A stretch of DNA of 64,000 bases from Candidatus Rokuibacteriota bacterium (GTDB taxonomy: Bacteria > Methylomirabilota > Methylomirabilia > Rokubacteriales > CSP1-6), in contig JAUSJX010000056.1 of NCBI GenBank assembly GCA_030647435.1, positions 1 to 64,000 of the forward strand, written 5' to 3'. This document shows positions 52,833 through 63,018 of the stretch, piece after piece. Position 1 is the first letter of the stretch; the number at the start of each line of letters is the position of its first letter. Position numbers and translations under genes: made by a program. The notes beneath the pieces were generated by a model. That model saw only the letters and a list, made by a program, of their open reading frames with translations. It ran no database searches and had not been told where the DNA came from.

Positions 52833-54053
52833 TTATTCCCCGGTCCGCTCCAGGAAAACCCGCTTGAAACGGCGCTTCCCGACCCGGATCAGGTACTCCC
52901 GGCCGGCCTGAAGAGGCTGGTTGGGGTCCGGCAGCCGCGTCCCGTCAACCTCGACAGCCCCCTGCTGGATCTGGCGCCGTGCCTCGGAGTTCGATGGGAC
53001 AAGGCCCGACATCACGACGACCTTCCAGGCCGGCACGCCTTCGTATGGGGTAGTTACTTTTATTCCTTCAACCTTTTCAGGTATTTCCTTACCTTGGACG
53101 ACTCGGGAGAAGTGAGCCTCTCCCTCCACGGCCCCGGCCTCGCCCTGGTACATGGCTGTTACCGTCCTGGCCAACCGCTTCTTGGCCTCCATCGGGTGAA
53201 GCTTCTTCAGAGCCTGGATCTCCGCCTCTGAGACCCGGGTCACCAGTTCGAAGTACCGGAACATCAGGTCGTCCGAGACTGACATGAGCTTGCCGTACAT
53301 GTCGGCCGGCGGCTCGGCAATGCCGACTGCGTTGCCGAGGCTCTTCGACATCTTCTGTACGCCGTCGAGGCCTTCGAGGATCGGCACGGTCAGCGCCACC
53401 TGGGGCTCCTGGCCGTGCGCGCGCTGGAGATCGCGGCCGACCAGCAGGTTGAAAGTCTGGTCCGTGCCTCCAAGCTCGACGTCGGATCCCAGCGCGACAG
53501 AGTCGTACCCTTGCGCGAGCGGATACAGCAGCTCGTGAAGACTGATGGGACGCCCAGAGGCGTAGCGGTTGGCGAAGTCCTCGCGCTGGAGCATCTGCGC
53601 CACCGTGAGGTGCGCGGTCTCCCGAATGATGTTCTCGAACGTCAACGGAGCCAGCCACGTGGAGTTGAACTCCACGCGCGTCCTGCTCATGTCCAGGACC
53701 TTGCCCAGCTGCGAGCGATACGTCTCGGCGTTGGCGCGGATCTCGTCCCAGGTGAGCGGCTTGCGCGTCTCCGAGCGACCCGTGGGATCGCCGATCATCC
53801 CGGTGAAGTCCCCGATGATGATGATGATCTGGTGGCCGAGCTCCTGAAAATCGCTTAGCTTTTGGAGGACGACCGTGTGCCCAAGGTGGAGGTCGGGCGC
53901 CGTGGGGTCGAGGCCCAGCTTGACCTTCAGCGGGCTCCCGGTCCGCTCCGAGCGCTCGAGCTTCGCGCGCAGCTCGGCCTCGACGACGATCTCCGCGGCC
54001 CCGCGGCGGATGCGGGCCATCTGGGCGTCGATCGAAGGACGGGTCGCGCTCAC
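52833..54053 (-). CDS. tyrS: Tyrosyl-tRNA synthetase
   Basis: 406 residues from a GTG at 54053 (SATRPSIDAQMARIRRG); an ATG at 54074 would add seven residues and overlap the divergent mrcA start. Class I motifs: the HIGH equivalent HLGH near residue 54 and KMSKSLGN near residue 235. A C-terminal S4 domain follows (EARRQIQQGAVEVDG). TyrS of the TyrZ-like type (HLGH near the N-terminus). There is no T-box. Confidence 0.96.
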   Translation of the reverse strand: MSATRPSIDAQMARIRRGAAEIVVEAELRAKLERSERTGSPLKVKLGLDPTAPDLHLGHTVVLQKLSDFQELGHQIIIIIGDFTGMIGDPTGRSETRKPLTWDEIRANAETYRSQLGKVLDMSRTRVEFNSTWLAPLTFENIIRETAHLTVAQMLQREDFANRYASGRPISLHELLYPLAQGYDSVALGSDVELGGTDQTFNLLVGRDLQRAHGQEPQVALTVPILEGLDGVQKMSKSLGNAVGIAEPPADMYGKLMSVSDDLMFRYFELVTRVSEAEIQALKKLHPMEAKKRLARTVTAMYQGEAGAVEGEAHFSRVVQGKEIPEKVEGIKVTTPYEGVPAWKVVVMSGLVPSNSEARRQIQQGAVEVDGTRLPDPNQPLQAGREYLIRVGKRRFKRVFLERTGE

Positions 54054-54058
54054 GTGGG

Positions 54059-54064
54059 TATAAT
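54059..54064 (+). promoter_or_regulatory. Consensus -10 box directly before mrcA
   Basis: A perfect TATAAT ending 8 nt before the mrcA ATG, with TG two bases upstream (near extended -10). No good -35 is seen. Transcription from it would start at or next to the ATG. Confidence 0.5.
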
Positions 54065-54072
54065 AGCAATCC

Positions 54073-56211
54073 ATGGCCCGCGAGCTACGAGGGAAACAGC
54101 GTTCCAAGCCTCAGAAGCGCCGCCGGCGCTGGCTGCGCCTGCTCCTCGTGCCCATGGTGGTCGTGGTCGCCGTCGGCGTGCTCGCCGCCGGCGTCTCGAC
54201 GTTCTGGGTGCTGACGATCCTGCCGCGCTCCCTGCCCTCCGTCACCCAGCTGGAGAGCTTCGAGCCCAGCGTCGGCTCGAAGGTCTACGACGAGAACGAC
54301 GAGCCGATCACCGAGTTCCACCTCGAGCGACGCATCTTCGTCACGCTCGGTCACATGCCGCCGGCGCTCAAGCAGGCCGTCATCGCGACGGAAGACGCGC
54401 GCTTCTACTCCCACTTCGGCGTGGACCCCATGGGCATCGCGCGGGCGGTCTACCAGAACTTCCGCCGCGGACGCATCGTGGAGGGCGGCAGCACCATCAC
54501 CCAGCAGCTGGCCAAGGTGCTCTTTCTCACGCCGGACAGGAGCCTCGACCGCAAGCTGAAGGAGGCGGTGCTCGCCATCGAGCTGGAGCGCCGCTACTCC
54601 AAGGACCGCATCCTCGAGATGTACCTCAACCAAATCTACTTCGGCCACGGCGCTTTCGGCGTCGAGGCCGCCGCGCGCACCTTCTTCGGCAAGGGCGTCA
54701 GCGAGCTCGCGCCGGCGGAGTGCGCGCTCCTGGCGGGGCTGCCGAAGGCGCCGGCGACCTACTCGCCCTTCGAGCACCCCGATGCCGCGGTCCGCCGGCG
54801 CGCCACCGTCCTCTTCCGCATGGTGGACACGGGCGCGCTCAAGCCCGAGCAGGCCAAGCGCATAGGCAAAACGGGCCTCGACCTGGTGCCGCCGGAGCGG
54901 CGCCGCACGACGGGGCAGTACTTCATCGAATTCGTCCAGCAGTACCTCGAGGCGCAGTACGGCGCCGACCTGGTCTTCAAGGGCGGGCTGCACGTCTACA
55001 CCACGCTCTCGCCCGCCATGCAGCTCAAGGCGGAAGCCTCGCTGCGCGACGGGCTGCGCGCCCTCGAGACGCGCCGCGCCTCGTCGGCCGGCAAGGGCGC
55101 GCCGGCGCCCGAGCGGCCCGAAGGTGCGCTACTCGCCCTCGAGCCCCAGACCGGCTACATCCGCGCCATGGTGGGCGGCTACGACTTCTTCAAGAGCGAG
55201 TTCAACCGCGCCGTGCAGGCGCGGCGCCAGCCGGGCTCGGCGTTCAAGCCCTTCGTGTACATGGCAGCGCTCGAGTCGGGCCAGACGCCGGCGAGCGTGG
55301 TGGACGACTCGCCCATCCAGTACCCGCTCGCCGGCGGGAAGATCTGGAAGCCGGACAACTACGACAGGAAGTTCCGCGGCCCCATCACCTACCAGCAGGC
55401 CCTCGAGGAATCGATCAACGTCGCGGCCATCAGGGTCCAGGAGCGGACCGGCATCCGCCGCACGGTGGACATCGTTCGCCGCCTGGGCGTGGACAGCCCG
55501 CTTCAGGAGAACCTGTCGATCGCGCTGGGCACGTCAGACCTGACGCTGCTCGAGCTGACCTCAGCCTACGGCGCGCTCGCCAACCAGGGCACGTGGGTCA
55601 AGCCGACCGCCATCCGCTACGTGCTGGACGCGCAGCGCAAGCTCCTCGAGGAGAACGTGCCGCAGGGGCGGCAGGCGCTCCCTGCCGATCTCGCCTACGT
55701 CATGACCCACATGATGAAGGGCACCGTCGAGCGCGGCACTGGCCACGCCGCCAAGGCCCTCGGCAGGCCCGTGGCGGCCAAGACGGGCACGACGAACGAC
55801 TACTCCAACGCCTGGTTCATCGGCTTCACACCGACACTGGCCACGGGCGTCTGGGTCGGCTACGACCGCCCGAAGAGCCTCGGCAAGGACGAGACGGGCT
55901 CGCGCGTAGCGGTACCGATCTGGACGACCTTCATGAAGGAGGCGCTGGCAGGCAAGCCGGTGGAGGACTTCCCGGTGCCGGAGGGCGTGGTGGTCGTGCC
56001 GGTGGATCTCTCGGCGTCGGGCTCCTGCGTCAAGCCCGTGATGATGGCCTTCCTGGCCGGCACCGAGCCCAAGAACACCTGCGGGCCCTCGCGGGGCGGG
56101 AGCAAGGGCGACTCGCCGGCGACGCCAGGCACGCCGCCTACCGAGGCAGCCACCGGTGCAGCGCCGAGCGCCTCAGCCCAGACGCCGAAGCCCCCAGCTC
56201 AGGGCCCGTAG
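54073..56211 (+). CDS. mrcA: Penicillin-binding protein 1A (bifunctional transglycosylase/transpeptidase)
   Basis: 712 residues. One N-terminal anchor (about 22-46). The GT51 domain (about 70-240) has EDARFYSHFGVD and GGSTITQQLAK. The transpeptidase domain (about 340-640) has the active Ser in RQPGSAFKPFVY, SIN and AAKTGTTND. The Pro/Thr/Ala-rich tail is disordered. It polymerises and cross-links peptidoglycan. No Shine-Dalgarno is visible; the start sits directly behind a TATAAT. Confidence 0.96.
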   Translation: MARELRGKQRSKPQKRRRRWLRLLLVPMVVVVAVGVLAAGVSTFWVLTILPRSLPSVTQLESFEPSVGSKVYDENDEPITEFHLERRIFVTLGHMPPALKQAVIATEDARFYSHFGVDPMGIARAVYQNFRRGRIVEGGSTITQQLAKVLFLTPDRSLDRKLKEAVLAIELERRYSKDRILEMYLNQIYFGHGAFGVEAAARTFFGKGVSELAPAECALLAGLPKAPATYSPFEHPDAAVRRRATVLFRMVDTGALKPEQAKRIGKTGLDLVPPERRRTTGQYFIEFVQQYLEAQYGADLVFKGGLHVYTTLSPAMQLKAEASLRDGLRALETRRASSAGKGAPAPERPEGALLALEPQTGYIRAMVGGYDFFKSEFNRAVQARRQPGSAFKPFVYMAALESGQTPASVVDDSPIQYPLAGGKIWKPDNYDRKFRGPITYQQALEESINVAAIRVQERTGIRRTVDIVRRLGVDSPLQENLSIALGTSDLTLLELTSAYGALANQGTWVKPTAIRYVLDAQRKLLEENVPQGRQALPADLAYVMTHMMKGTVERGTGHAAKALGRPVAAKTGTTNDYSNAWFIGFTPTLATGVWVGYDRPKSLGKDETGSRVAVPIWTTFMKEALAGKPVEDFPVPEGVVVVPVDLSASGSCVKPVMMAFLAGTEPKNTCGPSRGGSKGDSPATPGTPPTEAATGAAPSASAQTPKPPAQGP

Positions 56212-56228
56212 GGCCCGCCCGCGCGTCG

Positions 56229-56375
56229 TTACTGGCTCGGGTGCGCCCGAAGCCAGGCCCGGAGATCGGTCGCGACGTCCCGAGCCATGTCGCGGAGCGC
56301 GGCTTCCTCCGGAGAGGCCGTCGCGCAGGAAGCCAGCAGGAGAGAGGACACCAGAAGGGTCCGGGTCGAGAGCAT
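56229..56375 (-). CDS. Very small lipoprotein of unknown function
   Basis: 48 residues from the ATG at 56375, with GGAG 6 nt upstream. Signal peptide with lipobox LLLASC (Cys17), leaving a mature peptide of about 32 residues, mostly one amphipathic helix (PEEAALRDMARDVATDLRAW). It begins 29 nt after the glyS stop on the same strand and ends 17 nt from the convergent mrcA stop. Confidence 0.65.
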   Translation of the reverse strand: MLSTRTLLVSSLLLASCATASPEEAALRDMARDVATDLRAWLRAHPSQ

Positions 56376-56404
56376 AGACATCTCCACCAGGGTGGGGCCG
56401 GCCT

Positions 56405-57892
<1,488 letters not shown>

Positions 57893-57910
57893 GGAAGTGA
57901 GAATATCACG

Positions 57911-57958
57911 CCCCCTCACCCTACCCTCTCCCCTCAGGGGAGAGGGCTGGGTGAGGGG
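57911..57958. repeat. GC-rich palindromic repeat, copy 3, reaching into recO
   Basis: A single hairpin: arms cccctcaccctaccctctccc and gggagagggctgggtgagggg with two mismatches and a ctca loop. The half from 57934 onward encodes the last residues and the stop codon of recO (HHPSPSPLP). Confidence 0.9.
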
Positions 57959-58719
57959 TGGTGTGAAAGATCGCGGCGGGTCTGGGCAAGAAAGCGCGAG
58001 GAGCGCGGCAGGTGGCCGATGAGGCGAGTCATGACGCCCTCGAGCGTCGCCGCCAGCTCCGCGTCGAGGTCGGCCGCGAGCGGCAGCCGGAGCCCTTCCT
58101 CCCACGCCAAGGCGCGCAGCCGCTTGAGGAGCCCGACGGCGGGGCCCGAGAGCGGGAGCGCGTCCGCGCCGGCCCCGCAGCGGCCGCAGAGAAGTCCGCC
58201 CGCCGTCACGTCGAGGGCGGCCTCGGGAAACGGGTAGGCGCGCCCGCACTCGATGCAGCGGTCGATCCGCGGCCGGTGGCCGAGGAGGTCCACCGCGCGC
58301 AGTGCGAAGCAGCTGGCGACCCGCTGAGGCCGGGCGCCGGAGTCGAGCGCGCGGAGGCTCCGCAGGGTAAGCCCGAAGAGGGCCGGCTGCGAATCGCGAT
58401 CCGGCGTGAGCCGCGTCAGGCACTCGATGACCCACGCCCCCTGCCCCAGCCGCTCCAGGTGCTCGCGGACCCGCACGAAGGGGTGGACGATGTCGAAGTG
58501 GTCCACGCGCACCAGCTCGCTGCGCCCCGTGTCGAAAAAGATCAGCTCGCCCAGCGTGAAGAGCTCGAGCGCGCTGCCGAAGCGGGAGCGCGTCCGGCGC
58601 GCCGACTTGGCGACCCCGCGCACCCTGCCGTGGTCGCGCGTATAGAAGTCCACCAGCCGGTCGCTCTCGCCGAGGGCCCGGCGCCCGATGACGATGCCCT
58701 GCGTCCTGTACAGCGCCAT
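57934..58719 (-). CDS. recO: DNA repair protein RecO
   Basis: 261 residues. N-terminal OB-fold (RTQGIVIGRRALGESDRLVDFYT), then the zinc site CIECGRAYPFPEAAL and CGRCG near residues 140-180. It works with RecF and RecR to load RecA. The C-terminal residues PSPSPLP come from the palindromic repeat, which has replaced the original end. It is 2 nt after era. Confidence 0.93.
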   Translation of the reverse strand: MALYRTQGIVIGRRALGESDRLVDFYTRDHGRVRGVAKSARRTRSRFGSALELFTLGELIFFDTGRSELVRVDHFDIVHPFVRVREHLERLGQGAWVIECLTRLTPDRDSQPALFGLTLRSLRALDSGARPQRVASCFALRAVDLLGHRPRIDRCIECGRAYPFPEAALDVTAGGLLCGRCGAGADALPLSGPAVGLLKRLRALAWEEGLRLPLAADLDAELAATLEGVMTRLIGHLPRSSRFLAQTRRDLSHHPSPSPLP

Positions 58720-58721
58720 CG

Positions 58722-59630
58722 TCAGGACGTCAGCAAGAAGCCGAACTCCTTGAGGGCCCGATCGTCTGTTCTCCAGTTTCGTCTCACCGCCACCGTGAGC
58801 TCGAGGAACACCTTGATCCCGAAGAAGCGCTCGAGGTCTTCGCGCGCCGTGGTGCCGATCCGCTTGAGGGTCGCCCCGCCCTTGCCGATCAGGATGCCCT
58901 TCTGCGAGTCGCGCTCAACGAAGATGCTCGCCCGGATGTACAGGCACTCGGGGCGCTTGCGCTCGCTGATCTCCGCCACGCGAACCGCACAGGCGTACGG
59001 CACTTCCTGGTTTGTCAGGCGGAAGATCTTCTCGCGTATTGTCTCGGCGACCCAGAAGGTCTCGGGCTGGTCGGTCAGCGACTCGCGCGGGAAGTGCGGC
59101 GGTCGCTGCGGCATGGCCGCCACGAGAAGGGCCAGCAGGCGCTCGCAGTTCTCCCCGCTCTCGGCCGACACCGGCACGATCTCCTTGAAGGCAAACGCGG
59201 CGCGGCAGGCGGAGATAAGCGCGAGGAGCTTCGACTTGGGAGCGACGAGATCGATCTTGTTGAGCACGGCGTACACGGGAACGCGCGCGCCCTTGAGGCG
59301 CTCGAAGACGGCGCGGTCGAGCCGCTCGGGTTTCTCGGTCGCCTCGAGAACCAGGCAGACGAGGTCGACGTCCTGAAGCGCCCGCTCCGCGGTCTTGACC
59401 ATGAGCTCGCCGAGCCGGCCCGTGCCCTCGTGCAGGCCCGGCGTATCGACGAAGACCACCTGAGCGTGAGGCAGGTGCTTGATGCCGGTGATGCGCGTCC
59501 GGGTGGTCTGCGGCCGGCGCGAGACGATGGCCATCTTCTCGCCCACGAGACGGTTGAGGAGCGTGGACTTGCCGACGTTCGGGCGGCCCACAAGCGCGAC
59601 GAAGCCCGCCCTGTGCCCGGGATCGGTCAT
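58722..59630 (-). CDS. era: GTPase Era
   Basis: 302 residues. GTPase G1 GRPNVGKST, G3 DTPGLHEG, G4 NKIDLV; C-terminal KH domain with GKGGATLKRIG. It binds the 16S 3' end and assists 30S assembly. It overlaps the ybeY stop and precedes recO. Confidence 0.97.
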   Translation of the reverse strand: MTDPGHRAGFVALVGRPNVGKSTLLNRLVGEKMAIVSRRPQTTRTRITGIKHLPHAQVVFVDTPGLHEGTGRLGELMVKTAERALQDVDLVCLVLEATEKPERLDRAVFERLKGARVPVYAVLNKIDLVAPKSKLLALISACRAAFAFKEIVPVSAESGENCERLLALLVAAMPQRPPHFPRESLTDQPETFWVAETIREKIFRLTNQEVPYACAVRVAEISERKRPECLYIRASIFVERDSQKGILIGKGGATLKRIGTTAREDLERFFGIKVFLELTVAVRRNWRTDDRALKEFGFLLTS

Positions 59631-60085
59631 CGCGGCTCGAGGAGACCGTTCCAGAGACGCGACGGCGCGCGCCGCCCGGTCTCCGCCAGGATCTCCCGCT
59701 CGCGCTCGTGCATGAGCCGGGCTTCTCGCGGCTCGTGGTCGTCCCAGCCCGCCAGGTGCAGGAGCCCGTGGACCACGAGCAGGTCGAGCTCGAGCGCCAC
59801 CGACACACCGACGCGTCGGGCCTGCCGCTTCGCCGTGTCCGCGCAGACGATCACCTCGCCCATGAGGCGCGACGGCCCGGGCGCGTGGAGATCGAAGGCG
59901 AGCACGTCGGTGGTCTTGCGGGTGCGCAGGTAGCGGGCGTTGAGCCGCCGGATGGCGGGGTCGTTCACGACGGTAACGTCGACATGGAGATCGGCGCGCC
60001 CGAGCGCGCGCAGCGCGGCCTCTGCCGTAGCGCGCAGTCTCGGCGTCGAGACGCGGACGCGGCGCTGGCGATTGCTGACGGCCAC
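59627..60085 (-). CDS. ybeY: Endoribonuclease YbeY
   Basis: 152 residues from a GTG at 60085, which has GAGG 3 nt upstream; a TTG at 60094 is an alternative. The zinc site VVHGLLHLAGWDDHE has three conserved histidines. It matures the 16S 3' end. It lies between phoH and era, the usual order. Confidence 0.95.
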   Translation of the reverse strand: MAVSNRQRRVRVSTPRLRATAEAALRALGRADLHVDVTVVNDPAIRRLNARYLRTRKTTDVLAFDLHAPGPSRLMGEVIVCADTAKRQARRVGVSVALELDLLVVHGLLHLAGWDDHEPREARLMHEREREILAETGRRAPSRLWNGLLEPR

Positions 60086-60100
60086 GGGCCTCAAGCGCCC

Positions 60101-60204
60101 GCCCTCACCCTAACCCTCTCCCTCCAGAGGAGGGCGAGGGGGAGAAGCCAGGGTGCTCGAGTCTCCCTCTCCCCCACCGGGGGAGAGGGCAGGGTGAGGG
60201 GGCG
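60101..60204. repeat. GC-rich palindromic repeat, copy 4 (double hairpin), reaching into phoH
   Basis: Two tandem hairpins (about 60101-60155 and 60158-60202) with the same arm family as the other copies. Most of the element is translated as the last 28 or so residues of PhoH, whose stop (60112-60110) lies inside it. Confidence 0.9.
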
Positions 60205-61177
60205 TGCGCCGGCCGGGCTTGACGCGGTCGTAGGCGCGCACGATGGCGGAGACGAGGTCGTGGCGGACCACATCGCGATGGTCGAAATAGATGAAGCGGA
60301 TGCCGTCGATCCCCTCCAGCACGGTCTGGATCTCGATGAGCCCGGACGGGCGGCTCGGCGGCAGGTCCACCTGCGTGATGTCTCCCGTGATGACCATCTT
60401 CGAGTTGAAGCCGAGGCGCGTCAGGAACATCTTCATCTGCTCCGACGAGGTGTTCTGCGCCTCGTCGAGGATGATGAACGCGTCGTTGAGCGTGCGGCCG
60501 CGCATGTACGCGAGCGGTGCGATCTCGATCGCCCCCTTCTCGGTGAGCGTGGCGACCTTCTCGGCCTCGATCATATCGTACAGCGCATCGTAGAGCGGCC
60601 GGAGGTAGGGATGGAACTTCTCGATCAGGTCGCCCGGCAGGAAGCCCAGCCGCTCGCCCGCCTCGACTGCCGGGCGCGTCAGGATGATGCGCGAGACCTC
60701 ACGCTTGACGAGGGCGGAGACCGCCATGGCGACGGCGAGGTAGGACTTGCCGGTGCCCGCCGGCCCGATGGAGATGACGAGGTCGTGGCTCCTGATCGCG
60801 TCGAGGTAGCGCTTCTGGTTGGCCGTCTTCGGGCTGATGAGCTTGCGCCGCGACGGCACCGCGATGACGTCGGCCAGGAACCCCTTGAGGTCGGTGTCCG
60901 GCTCGGTGCCGGCGATGCGGAGGGCCGAGCGGATGTCGGACGCGCCCAGCGACGGCCGCGCGCGCAGCATGTCGATCAGCTCGCGCAGCACCTTCTCCGC
61001 CTGCTGGAGCCGTCCCTCGTCGCCCCGGAGCGTGATGTCGTGGCCGCGGGAGGTGACCTGGACGGTGTACTGCGTCTCGAGCAGCTTCAGGTGCTCGTCA
61101 TTGCGCCCGAGCAAGGCGAGCAGGTTGAGGTCCGGCGGGATCAGGACGCGACGGGTGGCGCTGGCGACTTCGGTCAC
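60110..61177 (-). CDS. phoH: PhoH-like ATPase
   Basis: 355 residues from a GTG at 61177 that overlaps the aspS stop (GTGA). Walker A GPAGTGKSYLA near residue 140, RPAVEAGERLGFLPGDL and the Walker B region AFIILDEAQNTS. Usually acts with YbeY in RNA metabolism. The final residues (PPHPALSPGGGEG and onward) are translated palindromic repeat and not part of the family. Confidence 0.95.
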   Translation of the reverse strand: MTEVASATRRVLIPPDLNLLALLGRNDEHLKLLETQYTVQVTSRGHDITLRGDEGRLQQAEKVLRELIDMLRARPSLGASDIRSALRIAGTEPDTDLKGFLADVIAVPSRRKLISPKTANQKRYLDAIRSHDLVISIGPAGTGKSYLAVAMAVSALVKREVSRIILTRPAVEAGERLGFLPGDLIEKFHPYLRPLYDALYDMIEAEKVATLTEKGAIEIAPLAYMRGRTLNDAFIILDEAQNTSSEQMKMFLTRLGFNSKMVITGDITQVDLPPSRPSGLIEIQTVLEGIDGIRFIYFDHRDVVRHDLVSAIVRAYDRVKPGRRTPPHPALSPGGGEGDSSTLASPPRPPLEGEG

Positions 61178-63018
61178 GCGGGGCCGGCTCCTTCGACTAT
61201 GCGGATCCCGAGGTCGCGGAGCTGGCGCGCGTCCACCGGAGCGGGAGCGTCGGTGAGCGGACAGGTGCCCTTCTGCGTCTTCGGAAATGCGATGACCTCG
61301 CGGATGGACTCCTGCCCCGCCAGACTCGCCGCCAGCCGGTCGAGTCCGAAGGCGATGCCTCCCATGGGCGGCGCGCCGAACTCGAGGGCCTCCAGCAGGA
61401 AGCCGAAGCGCGCCCGCGCCTCCTCCTTGGAGATGCCGATCAGGCCGAAGAGGCGCTCCTGAACCGACTGCTGGTGTATGCGGATGGAGCCGCCGGCGGC
61501 CTCCTGGCCGTTGAGCACGAGGTCATACGCCTTCGCCCGCGCCTTGCCCGGGTCGGACTCGAGCAGCGGCAGGTCCTCATCGCGCGGCGCCGTGAACGGA
61601 TGGTGGACGGCGTCCCAGCGCTTCTCGTCCGCGTTCCATTCCACGAGCGGGAAGTCTATGACCCAGGCGAACACGTCGCGATCCTCCGGGATGAGCTTGA
61701 ACCGCCTGGCCAGGTCCACGCGCAGGCGACCGAGGACCGTCGCGGCAACCGCCGGGGCGTCGCCCACCAGCAGCACGAGGTCGCCGGCCGCCGCGCCGGT
61801 CAGGCTCAGCAGCCGCTCCTGGACGGCGGAGAGGAACCTGGCGACCGGCGAGTTGAGACCCTCCGCCGTCACCTTGATCCAGACCAGCCCCTTGGCCCCG
61901 GCCTGCTTGACCTCGGCCGTGAGGTCGTCAAGCTCCTTGCGGGACATAGAGCCGGCTCCGGGGATGCGGAGCGCCTTGACGGCGCCGCCGCCCGCCACGA
62001 CCTGGGCGAAGGCCTGGAACTCGCCGCCCACAAAGAGCGCCGACACGTCCTGGAGCTCGAGGCCGAAGCGCAGGTCGGGTTTGTCGGAGCCGAATCGCGC
62101 CATGGCCTCGTCGTAGGCCAGCCGCGGGAACGGCAGCGCGAGCTCCACCCCCTTCACCCGGCGCCAGATCGCGGCGACCAGGCCCTCGACGATGGGCAGA
62201 AAGTCGTCGCGGTCGAGGAAGGAGGTCTCGATGTCGATCTGGGTGAACTCCGGCTGGCGGTCTTTTCGCAGGTCCTCGTCCCTGAAACAGCGGACGATCT
62301 GGAAATAGCGCTCGAAGCCCGCCACCATCAGGAGCTGCTTGAAGAGCTGGGGCGACTGCGGCAGCGCGTAGAAGCTGCCGGGCTGGAGCCGGCTCGGCAC
62401 GAGGAAGTCGCGCGCGCCCTCAGGCGTCGAACGGGTCAGGAAGGGCGTCTCCACCTCGAGGAAGCCGTGCTCGTGGAGGTAGTCGCGCACGGCCCGGCAG
62501 AGCAGGTCGCGCATCTGGAACGCCTTGAGGACGGGCGCGCGGCGCATGTCGAGGTAGCGGTACTTGAGGCGGAGCGTCTCGTCCACCTCAGCATCGCCCT
62601 CGGAGTCGATCTGAAAGGGCAGCGGGCGGCAGTCATTGAGGACCTTGAGCTCGCGAGCAAGCACCTCGACGGCGCCGGTCGGGATCTTCGCGTTCTCGGT
62701 TCCCGCCGGGCGCGGGGCGACCGTGCCGCGCACCGCCAGGACGAACTCACCGCGGACGCCCTGGACCTTGGCGTGCGCCGCCGCCCCGTCGCCGGGGTTG
62801 AAGACGCACTGGATGATGCCCTCGCGGTCTCGGATGTCCACGAAGATGAGCCCGCCGTGGTCGCGCCGCCTGAAGACCCAGCCCATCAGCGTGACGGTCT
62901 TGCCGGCGTCCCCGGCGCGGAGCGCGCCGCAGGAATGCGTCCGCTTCCAGCCGGACATGGGTTCGACCTGGGGTTCGACTTTGGGCTCGACTCGGGGCTC
63001 GCCGCGCGTCTCGGTCAT
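61174..63018 (-). CDS. aspS: Aspartyl-tRNA synthetase, probably non-discriminating
   Basis: 614 residues from the ATG at 63018, overlapping the hisS stop. An N-terminal extension of 20 residues carries three EP[RKQ]V units; a start at 62958 would remove it. OB domain, class II core and the bacterial GAD insertion (about 300-440) are present. RRDHGGLIFVDIRDREG has His where discriminating enzymes have Leu, the signature of AspRS that also charges tRNA-Asn. GatCAB in this window would then amidate the product. Confidence 0.96.
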   Translation of the reverse strand: MTETRGEPRVEPKVEPQVEPMSGWKRTHSCGALRAGDAGKTVTLMGWVFRRRDHGGLIFVDIRDREGIIQCVFNPGDGAAAHAKVQGVRGEFVLAVRGTVAPRPAGTENAKIPTGAVEVLARELKVLNDCRPLPFQIDSEGDAEVDETLRLKYRYLDMRRAPVLKAFQMRDLLCRAVRDYLHEHGFLEVETPFLTRSTPEGARDFLVPSRLQPGSFYALPQSPQLFKQLLMVAGFERYFQIVRCFRDEDLRKDRQPEFTQIDIETSFLDRDDFLPIVEGLVAAIWRRVKGVELALPFPRLAYDEAMARFGSDKPDLRFGLELQDVSALFVGGEFQAFAQVVAGGGAVKALRIPGAGSMSRKELDDLTAEVKQAGAKGLVWIKVTAEGLNSPVARFLSAVQERLLSLTGAAAGDLVLLVGDAPAVAATVLGRLRVDLARRFKLIPEDRDVFAWVIDFPLVEWNADEKRWDAVHHPFTAPRDEDLPLLESDPGKARAKAYDLVLNGQEAAGGSIRIHQQSVQERLFGLIGISKEEARARFGFLLEALEFGAPPMGGIAFGLDRLAASLAGQESIREVIAFPKTQKGTCPLTDAPAPVDARQLRDLGIRIVEGAGPA

